A DNA stretch of 64,000 nucleotides from JAGOUN01 sp040389005 (GTDB lineage Bacteria; Pseudomonadota; Gammaproteobacteria; JAGOUN01). Shown here piece by piece: positions 1-9,683 of this stretch. Location: positions 48,231-112,230 of the forward strand of contig JAZKAS010000014.1 in NCBI GenBank assembly GCA_040389005.1, in the 5' to 3' direction. The number at the start of each line of letters is the position of its first letter. Position 1 is the first letter of the stretch. The position numbers and the translations under genes were made by a program. The notes beneath the pieces were generated by a model. It did no database searches. It was not told where the DNA came from and was given only the letters and a program-made list of their open reading frames with translations.

Positions 1-156
1 AATGCTGGTTAAACTCACCTGCGCACTCGTTAACCATGCCTGCAATACCGTAATCGTTAACATTAAAGGAAGGCCTGAAATAAATCCTATCCAATAAACC
101 ATAAGCATGCGTTTGTTGAGAGCAAGCTGCAAACTTTCTTTAAGTGATATTTGCAT
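1..156 (-). CDS. ampG: AmpG-like muropeptide permease, N-terminus (partial)
   Basis: This is the first 52 codons of a minus-strand gene running off the left edge. The start reads MQISLKESLQLALNKRMLMV, followed by a hydrophobic stretch containing GFISGLPLMLT and QAWLTSAQVSLTSI. That matches the first transmembrane segment and loop of AmpG-type major facilitator permeases, which import anhydro-muropeptides from the periplasm for cell-wall recycling. The ATG directly follows the TAA stop of lolA with no spacer, so the two are probably translated from one transcript (ftsK-lolA-ampG). Only the N-terminus is visible, so another MFS subfamily cannot be fully excluded. Confidence 0.7.
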   Translation of the reverse strand, partial: MQISLKESLQLALNKRMLMVYWIGFISGLPLMLTITVLQAWLTSAQVSLTSI

Positions 157-789
157 TTATTTCACTTCAACAAAATCAGTATCTTTGGGGAATTTTTCAA
201 AGAAAAGCGCGTGTTGCAGTGGTTGATTGATACGCACATTGCCAAAACTAATATGTGTTATTGACCCCATCGCTAATTGATATTGAATGTGTTGAATAGC
301 ACCTTCCGAAGTCAAATCTAATATCACGCCCAAAAGTATGGCGTCTTTATCGTTTGATTTAGGTTGCAACATAAAGCGCTGCTTGCTTTTTGATGTTACT
401 AAAAAGTTATTCAACACTTGCGTCGGATCGCCTGTCAACAACATCAGTGGCAACATACTGGGATCTTTATAATTCACTTTTTTGATCGTTGCTTGACTTA
501 ATTCGGGATCATAAAAAATAATCTTGCCATCACGAAAGTACATGATCGAGGTGCTGGGAGAATTAACTTTCCAGTAAAAAAGCGCTTGATTACGATACGC
601 TCGATCAAATTGCATACTTCCTGCAGAACGCTGCACAACGACATTTTTATCGTCCAACACTTCTTGAATAAAATCACTGGAAAAAGTATGCACGCTTTTT
701 AATTGTCGTGCGAGTGATTCACTATCGGATTCAGCTAATACAAGCGGGCTACTCAATATTAACATTAAAAAAAGTAAAAATCGTTTCAT
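157..789 (-). CDS. lolA: Outer-membrane lipoprotein carrier protein LolA
   Basis: This 210-residue periplasmic chaperone carries lipoproteins from the LolCDE complex to LolB at the outer membrane. A signal peptide covers residues 1-19, with likely cleavage after VLA. The mature part has the LolA pattern: LARQLKSVHTFSSDFIQEV near the start, a GSMQFDR strand, FYWKVNSPSTSIMYFRDGK, and a LLTGDP segment in the middle. Length is normal for the family. It lies 12 bases after ftsK, the usual ftsK-lolA order in gammaproteobacteria, and abuts ampG. Confidence 0.92.
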   Translation of the reverse strand: MKRFLLFLMLILSSPLVLAESDSESLARQLKSVHTFSSDFIQEVLDDKNVVVQRSAGSMQFDRAYRNQALFYWKVNSPSTSIMYFRDGKIIFYDPELSQATIKKVNYKDPSMLPLMLLTGDPTQVLNNFLVTSKSKQRFMLQPKSNDKDAILLGVILDLTSEGAIQHIQYQLAMGSITHISFGNVRINQPLQHALFFEKFPKDTDFVEVK

Positions 790-801
790 AGCATTTTCCT
801 C

Positions 802-3141
802 TTAAGCATTCGGCGCATACACTTCACGCGATCCATTTTGTTCCATCGGCCCAACTAAACCTGCATTTTCCATGCTTTCTATTAATCTTGCCGCACGGTT
901 ATAACCGATTCTTAAACGGCGCTGAACACCAGAAATAGATGCTTTACGTGTTTCTAAAACAATTTGTACGGCTTGATCATAGAGCTTATCATTTTCAGCA
1001 TCTTCATCGTCACCCATGCCGCTACCAGAGTCACCGTCATCTGAATCATGTTGTTGTAAACCTAATTCCAAATAATCGGGGTCGCCCTGCGCACGCCACG
1101 CAGCAACCACGCGATGTACTTCTTCATCGGCCACAAAGGCGCCGTGTACACGCACAGGAACACCTGCCCCTGGCGCGAGATAGAGCATATCGCCATGCCC
1201 TAATAGTTGTTGCGCACCCTGTTGGTCAAGAATCGTGCGCGAATCAATTTTTGAAGATACTTGAAACGCAATTCGCGTCGGAATATTTGCCTTAATTAAT
1301 CCGGTGATCACATTCACGGACGGGCGCTGCGTCGCTAAAATCAAATGAATTCCTGCGGCACGCGCTTTTTGCGCAATACGTGCAATGAGCTGTTCGACTT
1401 TTTTACCCACGACCATAATCATATCAGCAAATTCATCGATCACTACCACAATCATTGGTAACGTTGTTAATTCGCCATTTTCAACACTGCTTGCGTACCA
1501 TTCTGGCGCTTTAATCGGTTCGCCATTTTTCTTCGCTTCTGATACTTTCTCATTATAACCGCCGATATTTCGCACGCCTTGGGTTGCCATCAAACGATAA
1601 CGTTTTTCCATTTCTGCAACACACCAACGCAATGCATTTGCAGCTTCTTTCATGTCTGTCACAACGGGGGTTAATAGATGCGGAATACCTTCATAAATGG
1701 AAAGCTCTAACATTTTCGGATCAACCATAATCAAACGCACTTCTGCGGGGGTCGCTTTATACAGCAGGCTTAACAACATGGCATTGAGCCCCACAGATTT
1801 ACCTGCGCCAGTCGTTCCCGCGACTAATAAATGTGGCATTTTGGCAAGATCAACCACGACAGGATATCCGGCAATATCTTTGCCCAACGCTAAACTTAAC
1901 GGCGATTTAGCTTCTTGATAAGGTTTGGATTCCAGCACTTCTTTTAAATACACCACTTCACGTACGCGATTAGGGATTTCTAAACCGACCACCGCTTTGC
2001 CAGGAATCACTTCCACAATTCGCACACTTCTAACAGAAAGCGATCGCGCGAGATCCATTGCAAGATTAGTAATACGACTCGCTTTAATACCCGGTGCTGG
2101 CAATAATTCAAAGCGCGTAATCACTGGGCCCGGATGCGCCGCAACCACTTCAACTTTAATACCAAAATCTAATAACCGCTGTTCGACTTCTTGCGACAAC
2201 ATCGTCAACTCAGTTTCAGACATTCTATTTTGACTCAAATGCTCAGGCGGATTTAATAACTCTAAACTTAATAAAGCATCGCCGTTCACCGGTAATGAGG
2301 GTGACGCAGGTTTGGGTTTAGCAGGTTTGGGTGCTTTTTCAATTACTTCAGCTTTTTCGGCAACCGCTTTTTCAATAATGACTTTTTCGACAATTTTAGG
2401 CGGTGGTGAATAGTCTGTTATTACCGGCGCAACAGAAACCGGCGGCACGCTTTTTTTAGTAGGCGTGCGGGCCTGTAACATCGGCATAATTTCAGGCAGA
2501 TCTTCCTCTTCTTCTTGCTCTGGTAACTTTGGCACTTGCGAAGATGATTTTAAATGCGCTAACGTTAATCGAGGCATTCTTTGCCAAAGCTTATTTAATG
2601 CGGCGAATACCGCACGCCCTACTGCATCGGCAACTTTTAACCAGGAAATATCTAAACAAAGCGTCAATCCCGATAACAAACCCACCATCAAGAAAATACT
2701 CGAGCCGGTAATATTAATCAATTTCAACAAAATCTGGCCGATAATAGATCCGATCACCCCACCAGAGCCCGCAGGCATGATAGAAAAAGGCTTCAAATAA
2801 AGGGATAAAAGACTCGTGGCCATTAAGACAAACACAAGTAAGCCGACAACCCTTAGCCAAAGCGCATTATGTTTTTCGTCAATATTGTGAATATTTTTCC
2901 ATTGCATGACCGCCATCGCTGCCATTAAAAACGGCAACATAAACGAGACATAACCCGTTAAAACAAAGGTAATATCGGCAATCCAAGCACCGACAACCCC
3001 CGTTAAATTGCGCGTCGCACCTGCACCAACGTGAGACCAACTGGAATCTGTACTATGATACGAGGCAAGCGCCAATAAAAAAAACAATGCGAGGCCAATA
3101 ATGGCAATAACAATAATTTCCCGGAGTCTATTCACTCTCAT
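802..3141 (-). CDS. ftsK: DNA translocase FtsK
   Basis: This 779-residue septal DNA pump clears chromosome ends during division and activates XerCD at dif. The N-terminus (about residues 8-165) has four or five membrane segments. A Pro/Lys/Glu-rich linker follows (about 200-290). The RecA-like motor has a Walker A motif GTTGAGKS near residue 445 and a Walker B VVVIDEFADM near 570. The C-terminal winged-helix gamma domain (about 713-779, with SISGVQRRLRIGYNRAARL) reads KOPS sequences. The linker is short compared with E. coli FtsK but typical of SpoIIIE/FtsK proteins of this size. An AAAGGG ribosome-binding site precedes the ATG. It probably heads a unit with lolA and ampG. Confidence 0.96.
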   Translation of the reverse strand: MRVNRLREIIVIAIIGLALFFLLALASYHSTDSSWSHVGAGATRNLTGVVGAWIADITFVLTGYVSFMLPFLMAAMAVMQWKNIHNIDEKHNALWLRVVGLLVFVLMATSLLSLYLKPFSIMPAGSGGVIGSIIGQILLKLINITGSSIFLMVGLLSGLTLCLDISWLKVADAVGRAVFAALNKLWQRMPRLTLAHLKSSSQVPKLPEQEEEEDLPEIMPMLQARTPTKKSVPPVSVAPVITDYSPPPKIVEKVIIEKAVAEKAEVIEKAPKPAKPKPASPSLPVNGDALLSLELLNPPEHLSQNRMSETELTMLSQEVEQRLLDFGIKVEVVAAHPGPVITRFELLPAPGIKASRITNLAMDLARSLSVRSVRIVEVIPGKAVVGLEIPNRVREVVYLKEVLESKPYQEAKSPLSLALGKDIAGYPVVVDLAKMPHLLVAGTTGAGKSVGLNAMLLSLLYKATPAEVRLIMVDPKMLELSIYEGIPHLLTPVVTDMKEAANALRWCVAEMEKRYRLMATQGVRNIGGYNEKVSEAKKNGEPIKAPEWYASSVENGELTTLPMIVVVIDEFADMIMVVGKKVEQLIARIAQKARAAGIHLILATQRPSVNVITGLIKANIPTRIAFQVSSKIDSRTILDQQGAQQLLGHGDMLYLAPGAGVPVRVHGAFVADEEVHRVVAAWRAQGDPDYLELGLQQHDSDDGDSGSGMGDDEDAENDKLYDQAVQIVLETRKASISGVQRRLRIGYNRAARLIESMENAGLVGPMEQNGSREVYAPNA

Positions 3142-3180
3142 AAGCCCTTTTCAATGTATTACCTGCCACTTTAACAAATA

Positions 3181-3207
3181 GAGCGAGCGAGCGCCACTCG
3201 CCCCTAC
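3181..3207. repeat. Short intergenic inverted repeat ending in CCCCTAC
   Basis: This GC-rich sequence between ftsK and the next gene has gagcgagcga facing ccactcgcccctac. It is an imperfect palindrome with the same CCCCTAC end as other small repeats in the window (22897-22923, 47106-47131, 52281-52307). It is probably a degenerate dispersed element. Confidence 0.4.
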
Positions 3208-3250
3208 TAGCAAAGACATCGTAATACTTTATGGTCAATACGAAGAATAA

Positions 3251-3721
3251 CTACTTGTTCTTTTTAACCGGCTCATCTTGCTTGATACATGTTTCAGAAC
3301 CATTACCACCACCGTGATACTTCGGTTCATAATAGAATTTATGGAATATAGTGTTGGCATGACCTGTTTGATCAAGATCATGTGTAATCGTCGCGATACC
3401 AACACCTTGATCGGTTGATTTTGCTTTATCCACATTCGCAAAATAAACAGCGGCGGTATTGCCATTAGCAGCAACTTCGCCCAAATAGATGACTTTGCCA
3501 TCAGATTCAGATAATTGAAAATGATACGCACCGAAATTATGTTTAAAATCACTGTGTTTTGAATCCAGTGTTAGCAAAAGAATATCATCTTTATACCCGC
3601 CATCATGCTCATCATAACCTTCACAAAGATAAGTGCCCCCGAGATGTAACTCATCGCTCGCGGCAAATCCAATCGTAGACACGCTTAACGCTAATCCCAG
3701 TACTATAATATACTTTAACAT
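3251..3721 (-). CDS. Secreted hypothetical protein
   Basis: The 156-residue product starts with a clear signal peptide (about residues 1-20, IGFA before the cut). The mature protein begins ASDELHLGGTYLCEGYDEHD. Two cysteines, one near residue 33 in TYLCEG and one near the C-terminus in SETCIKQ, could form a disulfide. The middle reads as beta strands with many Gly, Asp and His, and the tail is Lys-rich. I recognise no family. It is divergently oriented to the gene at 3840, and a 118-base region between them holds both promoters. It probably functions in the periplasm or outside the cell. Confidence 0.75.
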   Translation of the reverse strand: MLKYIIVLGLALSVSTIGFAASDELHLGGTYLCEGYDEHDGGYKDDILLLTLDSKHSDFKHNFGAYHFQLSESDGKVIYLGEVAANGNTAAVYFANVDKAKSTDQGVGIATITHDLDQTGHANTIFHKFYYEPKYHGGGNGSETCIKQDEPVKKNK

Positions 3722-3839
3722 CGACGCCCCCTGGTTAAAATTCGCATTTTATCGCTAATGCAGCACACATGTATACTGAAAATTTCTATGCTAGACTGTT
3801 ACTTGGAGATCATTAAAAACAAAGTTTAAGGAGATGAAC

Positions 3840-4271
3840 ATGGACACAAGATGGGTCGTTGTTGCGAGTAATATTGGTGCAAAAATTTTTTCAACTAATC
3901 CAAACGCAAATGGACGCTTAACCTTCGTAACAGAATTAGCGCATCCTGAAGGAATGCTACACGGCAAAGATTTTGCCACTGATCGCCCAGGCCACACGCA
4001 AATGAGTGGATCATTACGCTCAAGCGTCGAACAACACCATGGCAAAGAACTTGAAAATGATAATTTTACACGTCAGCTGGCTGAGTTTTTAGAAGCTGAA
4101 AGAAATAAAAATCACTATCATGCTTTAACTTTAGTCATGCTGCCACACTTTCACGGGTTAATTGAGCATCACTTAAATAAACATGTGAAAGCAATGGTCG
4201 ATAAAGTCATTCAAAAAAATTATGGTGATAAAACCATTCATGAGTTAGAAGAGATTATCAGAGAAGCGTAA
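3840..4271 (+). CDS. Host attachment family protein
   Basis: The 143-residue product resembles the host-attachment protein family (Pfam Host_attach, first noted in Agrobacterium and widespread in proteobacteria). The N-terminal strand TRWVVVASNIGAKIF leads into a loop containing HPEGMLHGKDFATDRPGH, followed by a helix ELENDNFTRQLAEFLEAE. A later strand HALTLVMLPHFHGLIEHHL is also typical. The fold is like the eRF1/pelota middle domain, and the exact biochemical role is not known. Two in-frame ATGs lie six bases apart. The second (3840) is preferred because AAGGAG sits six bases before it, while it touches the first. It is transcribed away from its left neighbour, with a hairpin downstream. 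Confidence 0.8.
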   Translation: MDTRWVVVASNIGAKIFSTNPNANGRLTFVTELAHPEGMLHGKDFATDRPGHTQMSGSLRSSVEQHHGKELENDNFTRQLAEFLEAERNKNHYHALTLVMLPHFHGLIEHHLNKHVKAMVDKVIQKNYGDKTIHELEEIIREA

Positions 4272-4282
4272 TTTTTCGAATT

Positions 4283-4305
4283 GAGGCCAGGAAGACTCTG
4301 GCCTC
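4283..4305. terminator. Hairpin between convergent genes
   Basis: An eight-base perfect stem, gaggccag paired with ctggcctc, lies between the host-attachment gene and the 3' end of nuoN, which converge here. Neither side has a long T-tract, so it is a weak candidate for a bidirectional terminator. Confidence 0.45.
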
Positions 4306-4373
4306 ATTGGGAACATGCTGTCAATTTGTGTTGTAATGAATTCACTTTTATCAGGGAATTCAAAAAGTAATTG

Positions 4374-5834
4374 CTATACCAATACCGTCTGACAAAGTTG
4401 CAATAATTCTGCAGGAAATATTCCAATCAATAACGCAAATATGCCCGTTAGACTAACAAATAAAATCGAGCTCGAAGAAATAGCCGGTGCGTAAATCGGT
4501 TCTTTTGCAGGCTCATCAAAATACATCACTTTAATCACGCGCAGATAATAATATAAACCCACGATGCTCATAAGCACCATAAAAACAGCCACCACGACTT
4601 GTCCCGCTTCTAATAAGCTCATTAAAATAGAAAGCTTCGCGATAAATCCGACCGTGGGTGGAATCCCTGCCATAGAAAACACAAGCAACAAAATGATAAA
4701 CGCAAGCCAAGGGTGTCGACGACTTAATCCTGATAAATCACTGATAGTTTCAACTGAATTAGTTTGATAATTCAACAGAGTGATTGCAGCAAATGCACCC
4801 ACAGAAAGAATGACATACGTGATCATATAAAATAATGCTGCAGATAATCCTGTGATACTGCCCACGGCAAAACCAAATAGCATAAACCCCATATGTGCGA
4901 TAGATGAATATGCGAGCATGCGCCGCAAGTTGGTTTGTGTCAGTGCTGCAACATTACCGATCAGTATGGATAATATCGCAATTAAATAAAGCATCTGTTG
5001 CCAATGTTCCACAAGAGGCACAAACGCTGTTTGTAACAAACGAGCAAATAAAATAAACACTGCAATTTTAGGCGCACCCACAAGAAATAATGTTAAACTT
5101 GGTGGCGCACCTTCGTAGACATCCGGCACCCACATATGAAACGGCGCTAAGCCTAATTTAAAAGCTAATCCTGCTAATACAAACGCAACCCCCACAAGCG
5201 CCATAATCATATCGGCCCCTGTTAGATTTGAAAAAGCGATGCCTACATTCACAAATCCAAAACTATGCGCAACACCATAAATTAAAGAAATACCAAACAA
5301 TAAAAATCCTGATGCGAGTGCACCCGTTACGAAATATTTAAGCGCTGCTTCAGAACCTTTGCTCGATTTTCTGTGATACGCGCACAAAATATAAAGCGGA
5401 AATGACATCAATTCTAAAGCAATATACAGTGTTAAAAAATGATACGCGGTCGTCATCACTAACATACCAACGATTGAAAATAAAACCAGTGAGACATATT
5501 CGCCAATAGGCAATTGCTGTCGCATTAAGTCTTTACGTGAATAAAAAAGCGCGAAAAAGCTTAAGGCTATAATTAATATGCCGCCCAAAATAGAACAATG
5601 ATCAATACGGAAACGCTCGTGCGCAATCGCAGCCGCGTCAGGAAAACAAGCGATTTGTCTAAAAATGAGCGCAATGCTAATCAATAAACCAAGTTGTGTG
5701 CCATAATAAATCCAACCATCGGCTTTGTGTTTACAAAACGCTGTCACTAATAAAATGACACAGCCGAGTGTTAATATAAACGCACCGGGTAGCATCGCAT
5801 CAAAGTACAAACCTAAAAAATTTTCCATTATCAT
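4374..5834 (-). CDS. nuoN: NADH-quinone oxidoreductase subunit N
   Basis: This 486-residue antiporter-like membrane subunit of complex I forms one of the proton channels in the membrane arm. About 14 hydrophobic segments are visible. Conserved channel features include the ALELMSFPLYILC helix with its glutamate (about residue 139) and the KLGLAPFHMWVPDVYEGAP segment with lysine and the broken-helix motif (about 226-245). A further channel helix contains NLRRMLAYSSIAHMGFML. It is the last gene of the operon. Its ATG overlaps the TGA of nuoM by four bases, so translation is coupled. Length is normal. Confidence 0.96.
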   Translation of the reverse strand: MIMENFLGLYFDAMLPGAFILTLGCVILLVTAFCKHKADGWIYYGTQLGLLISIALIFRQIACFPDAAAIAHERFRIDHCSILGGILIIALSFFALFYSRKDLMRQQLPIGEYVSLVLFSIVGMLVMTTAYHFLTLYIALELMSFPLYILCAYHRKSSKGSEAALKYFVTGALASGFLLFGISLIYGVAHSFGFVNVGIAFSNLTGADMIMALVGVAFVLAGLAFKLGLAPFHMWVPDVYEGAPPSLTLFLVGAPKIAVFILFARLLQTAFVPLVEHWQQMLYLIAILSILIGNVAALTQTNLRRMLAYSSIAHMGFMLFGFAVGSITGLSAALFYMITYVILSVGAFAAITLLNYQTNSVETISDLSGLSRRHPWLAFIILLLVFSMAGIPPTVGFIAKLSILMSLLEAGQVVVAVFMVLMSIVGLYYYLRVIKVMYFDEPAKEPIYAPAISSSSILFVSLTGIFALLIGIFPAELLQLCQTVLV

Positions 5835-7348
5835 GCTCCAAACATCAAACTATCATTGAGCAAATGCCCCACAGAAGCATGCAACATTTCTAATAACCAT
5901 TGTGGATAAACGCCAATAAAAATAATGCCTATTGATAATAATCCAAAAACAAAAATTTCGTGAATGCCAATATCTTGCAACACCTCGACCTTATGATTCG
6001 TAATGGGACCAAAAAATATTTTCTTAACCATCAATAATGTATACGCTGCCGCAATCACCAATGTCAACGACGCGAAAAGTGCAATACAGAAATCCGCATG
6101 GAAAGCGGCAACGATAACCATAAATTCCCCGACGAATCCTGAAGTGCCTGGCAAACCGACATTGGATAAAGCAAACAACATAAAAAATGCAGCAAAAATC
6201 GGCATAGTTTTAGCGAGTCCACCCCAATCTTTAAGATTTCGACTGCCTACCCAGTATTGCATCATCCCAGCGGCTAGAAATAATCCTCCGGTATTAAACG
6301 CATGTGAAATCATTTGCACCACTGCGCCTTCAAAACTCATATACGCTTCAAAAATACTGTGGCTAAAATGAATGATGCTATAGACCATAAAACAACCCAA
6401 CACCGCAAATCCCATGTGGGCAATAGAAGAGTACGCAATTAATTTTTTCATATCATTTTGCACAAGCGCCATGATTCCAACATAGATAATCGCAATTAAC
6501 GCGAGTGCAATCATATACGGCGCCATGATTTGATTGGCAACAGGTAATATCGGCATGCTAAATCGAATAAAACCGTAAACGCCGATCTTCAACATTAAAC
6601 TTGCCAGCACAACGGATCCGCCTGCAGGCGATTCCGTATGCACATCAAGCAACCACGTATGCAAAGGCCACAAAGGCAGTTTGATTGCAAAGGCAATAAA
6701 AAATGCTGCAAATAACCACAACTCAACATGGCGCGGTAAAACAACATCATAAAATTTTGTAATTTCAAAGCTGTGCGTAATTTGATGCAAATATAAAATA
6801 GCCACCAACATGACGACTGAGCCTAAAAACATATAAATAAAAAATTTAATCGCTGCATAAGAACGTTGCTTGTCTCCCCAAATGCCAATCGATAAAAACA
6901 TCGGAATCAGCATCGCTTCCCAGAACACATAAAATAAAATCGCATCAAGCGCTGCAAATACGCCAATCATCATTGCTTGCGCCATTAAAAATGCCGCCAT
7001 GTATTGCGCGATATTATTTTTAACGAGTTTACAACTGCCGATTACCACGACAAATGTTGTAAATGCTGTCAATAAAATAAGTGCCAAAGAAATCCCATCA
7101 ATGCCCAATGCGTAACGAATACCAAACATGGAAATCCACGAATGACTTTCTTGAAATTGCATCTCGTAAGAATTCACGTTGAAATGCTGATAGAGAGGAA
7201 TACACATTAATAATTCAGCAAGAGACGCTAGCACGGTCCATTTTTTGATAATAGAGACAGGTATTTTTTTTGCGCTAAATAATAAAACAATAGCGGCCAA
7301 AACAGGCCACCAAATTAAAATACTTAATAATGGAGTATTTTCAAACAT
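5831..7348 (-). CDS. nuoM: NADH-quinone oxidoreductase subunit M
   Basis: This 505-residue antiporter-like proton-pumping subunit of complex I has about 14 membrane segments. The channel motifs are FYVFWEAMLIPMFL (the conserved glutamate), FAIKLPLWPLHTWLLDVHTE (lysine and broken helix), and NDMKKLIAYSSIAHMGF. An SD-like AGGA sits upstream of the ATG. It is separated from nuoL by 126 bases that include a palindromic repeat (7379-7457), an unusually wide space in this operon, and it overlaps nuoN by four bases. Confidence 0.96.
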   Translation of the reverse strand: MFENTPLLSILIWWPVLAAIVLLFSAKKIPVSIIKKWTVLASLAELLMCIPLYQHFNVNSYEMQFQESHSWISMFGIRYALGIDGISLALILLTAFTTFVVVIGSCKLVKNNIAQYMAAFLMAQAMMIGVFAALDAILFYVFWEAMLIPMFLSIGIWGDKQRSYAAIKFFIYMFLGSVVMLVAILYLHQITHSFEITKFYDVVLPRHVELWLFAAFFIAFAIKLPLWPLHTWLLDVHTESPAGGSVVLASLMLKIGVYGFIRFSMPILPVANQIMAPYMIALALIAIIYVGIMALVQNDMKKLIAYSSIAHMGFAVLGCFMVYSIIHFSHSIFEAYMSFEGAVVQMISHAFNTGGLFLAAGMMQYWVGSRNLKDWGGLAKTMPIFAAFFMLFALSNVGLPGTSGFVGEFMVIVAAFHADFCIALFASLTLVIAAAYTLLMVKKIFFGPITNHKVEVLQDIGIHEIFVFGLLSIGIIFIGVYPQWLLEMLHASVGHLLNDSLMFGA

Positions 7349-7378
7349 AATCCTAAATCCTCAATAAACTTACTGCTG

Positions 7379-7457
7379 TGTCACCCCAGCGTAGGCTGGG
7401 GCCTAGTCTTAAAAATCTAATATTCAGGACTGTGTCCCAACCTACGCTGGGATGACA
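7379..7457. repeat. Palindromic intergenic element between nuoL and nuoM
   Basis: Two 22-base arms, TGTCACCCCAGCGTAGGCTG at 7379 onward and its near reverse complement ending GCTGGGATGACA at 7457, differ at only two positions. They flank a 34-base AT-rich spacer. The transcript could form a long hairpin inside the nuo mRNA. The arms resemble TCATCCCAGCGTAGG-type dispersed repeats that I recall from other intracellular bacteria. This is probably a small non-coding repeat (REP or MITE-like). Confidence 0.75.
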
Positions 7458-7474
7458 TTTTTCTTTTTCAATTC

Positions 7475-9355
7475 TTAACTGCAAAAAATCACAACAATCA
7501 GCGCAAACAATCCACATACCATGCCAAACGCATATCGCCCAACAAATCCTGATTGCAACCCTCTCAATAATCCTGATAAACGTATCCAACTTCGTGCAAA
7601 GCCATTCACGCCAATGCGATCAATCCATTGCATATCAATAATTTGATAGGCAAAGCGACCCAATTTTTGCGTACCGTTAACAAATACGATTTGATTAAAC
7701 GCATCAAAGCCATATTTTTCAACCAATACTTTATTGAAAATTCCAAAATAACGTTTCACATAAATCGGTGCTTGCGGTTGGATTAAATAACAATAAATCG
7801 TACAAATAACACCGGCAATTGTTATCCAAAACGGTAATGTTTTTACAGACTCAATCGTCATCGCAAATGCAGGTTCTACACCCATAATAATCATGCCTAA
7901 AAAAATCGAAGGAATCGCTAAAACAATTAACGGCAAAAGTGCAAACCACGAAGATTCATGCACGGGATGATGCGCAACATCAAATCGGCATTTACCATGA
8001 AACGTTAAAAAGAATGCGCGAAACGTATAAATCGCTGTGACAAACGCGCCGATCAACGCACACACATAAGCAAACGATGCTCCGGGAACAAGCGAAGTAT
8101 GAATGGCTTCAATAATCGTATCTTTTGAATAAAATCCTGAAAACGGTGGAATTGCAACTAACGCCAACGCGCCAATTAAAAACGTGATCCACGTGATCGG
8201 CATATATTTCCACAACCCGCCCATGCGACGCATATCTTGTTCATGATGCATGCCTAAAATCACCGAACCCGCGGCAAGAAATAATAATGCTTTAAAACAA
8301 GCATGCGTAAACAAGTGAAACATCCCCGCCGCATACGCCGTCGAACCCACGCCCATCATCATATAACCGAGTTGTGATAAGGTTGAATACGCAATGACAC
8401 GCTTAATATCGTTTTGTACAATACCAATTAACCCCATCGATAACGCCGTTACGGCACCAAGCACTAAAATAATACTGAGCGCTGTGGTTGAGTATTGAAG
8501 AATAGGCGACATACGGCACAGCATATAAACCCCCGCCGTAACCATCGTCGCAGCGTGAATTAAAGCGGAAATTGGTGTCGGACCTTCCATTGATTCTGGC
8601 AACCAAACATGCAAGGGTACTTGCGCAGATTTCCCTGCAGCACCGATAAATAACAAAATACTCATCACTGTCATCAATGAACACATGACGCCAGGCGCTA
8701 TTTGAATTAACTCATGTGATTTTGCTGCTGCTTGTGAAAATACATCGGCATAATCGGCAGAACCAAAATAAACGACCGAACACGCAATGGCGAGTAAAAA
8801 GCCCATATCACCCACACGGTTGACAATAAACGCTTTTAATCCACCTAACACCGCAGATTCACGCTCATACCAAAATCCAATCAGCAAATAAGAGACAAGT
8901 CCCACGCCTTCCCAACCAAAAAACAATAAAATAAAATCGTTGGCAGCGACTAAACACAACATCGCAAAGGTAAATAACGACATATAACTAAAAAAGCGTT
9001 GATCACCGTTATCGCCTTTCATATACGCGATGCTATAAACATGCACGAATAACGAAACGAAGGTCACCACCAACATCATCGCCACGGTGAGATTGTCGAT
9101 CAACAAACCAATATTAAAATGATATTTTCCAGCAATCGCCCATTGATACAATTGAAAGGATTGCGACGGGGTTTCATTAAGCAAAATTGTTTTAAATAAA
9201 ACAATCGCACTGATAAAGCTGATCGCTAATAATCCAATCGTCACGATATGCGCGGCGCGTTTGCCAATTTGTTTTCCAAAAATCCCCGCAATCACGCCGC
9301 CGAATAAGGGCGCTAAAATCGTAATTAGGGTGAAAATTTTAATAAGCATGGACAT
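7475..9355 (-). CDS. nuoL: NADH-quinone oxidoreductase subunit L
   Basis: This 626-residue distal antiporter-like subunit of complex I ends in a long lateral helix and a final membrane anchor. Conserved stretches include FFGWEGVGLVSYLLIGFWY (about residues 141-159), the SAQVPLHVWLPESMEGPTPISALIHAATM motif spanning about 239-267, NDIKRVIAYSTLSQLGYMM, and FSGFYSKD. An AGAGGA site lies six bases before the ATG at 9355, inside the end of nuoK. The C-terminal tail after residue 560 is hydrophobic, as expected. Confidence 0.97.
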   Translation of the reverse strand: MSMLIKIFTLITILAPLFGGVIAGIFGKQIGKRAAHIVTIGLLAISFISAIVLFKTILLNETPSQSFQLYQWAIAGKYHFNIGLLIDNLTVAMMLVVTFVSLFVHVYSIAYMKGDNGDQRFFSYMSLFTFAMLCLVAANDFILLFFGWEGVGLVSYLLIGFWYERESAVLGGLKAFIVNRVGDMGFLLAIACSVVYFGSADYADVFSQAAAKSHELIQIAPGVMCSLMTVMSILLFIGAAGKSAQVPLHVWLPESMEGPTPISALIHAATMVTAGVYMLCRMSPILQYSTTALSIILVLGAVTALSMGLIGIVQNDIKRVIAYSTLSQLGYMMMGVGSTAYAAGMFHLFTHACFKALLFLAAGSVILGMHHEQDMRRMGGLWKYMPITWITFLIGALALVAIPPFSGFYSKDTIIEAIHTSLVPGASFAYVCALIGAFVTAIYTFRAFFLTFHGKCRFDVAHHPVHESSWFALLPLIVLAIPSIFLGMIIMGVEPAFAMTIESVKTLPFWITIAGVICTIYCYLIQPQAPIYVKRYFGIFNKVLVEKYGFDAFNQIVFVNGTQKLGRFAYQIIDMQWIDRIGVNGFARSWIRLSGLLRGLQSGFVGRYAFGMVCGLFALIVVIFCS

Positions 9356-9358
9356 GCG

Positions 9359-9670
9359 CTATCCTCTTAATTCATTGAGCGAAACAATATCAATCGTGCC
9401 ACGACGTCGAAACACTAATACAATAATTGCTAAACCAATCGCTGATTCTGCCGCCGCGACCGTCAAAATAAAAAATACAAAGACCTGACCGGCGATGTCT
9501 TGGAAGTATTGTGAAAACGCGACGAAATTAATATTCACCGCTAATAACATCAACTCAATACTCATTAAGGCTTTAATTAAGTGATGACGATTCATAACGA
9601 TACCGCCAATGCTGATACCGAAAATCAATGCACTTAAAATCAAATAATATGCTAAAGGAATTACTGTCAT
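9359..9670 (-). CDS. nuoK: NADH-quinone oxidoreductase subunit K
   Basis: The 103-residue product is a three-helix membrane subunit of complex I at the quinone-proximal part of the membrane arm. The two family glutamates lie in SIELMLLAVN (helix 2) and TVAAAESAIGLAII (helix 3). Length and hydrophobic profile match NuoK. It lies 13 bases after the distal nuoJ fragment, and its stop is just before nuoL. Confidence 0.95.
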   Translation of the reverse strand: MTVIPLAYYLILSALIFGISIGGIVMNRHHLIKALMSIELMLLAVNINFVAFSQYFQDIAGQVFVFFILTVAAAESAIGLAIIVLVFRRRGTIDIVSLNELRG

Positions 9671-9683
9671 CGTTTTTTCCGCC

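Noticed and set aside
939..1295. Plus-strand frame opposite ftsK
   Set aside because: His/Arg-rich shadow of the FtsK C-terminal coding region.
7353..7589. A 78-codon frame between nuoL and nuoM
   Set aside because: It reads through the palindromic repeat and the end of nuoL in another frame, with no support.
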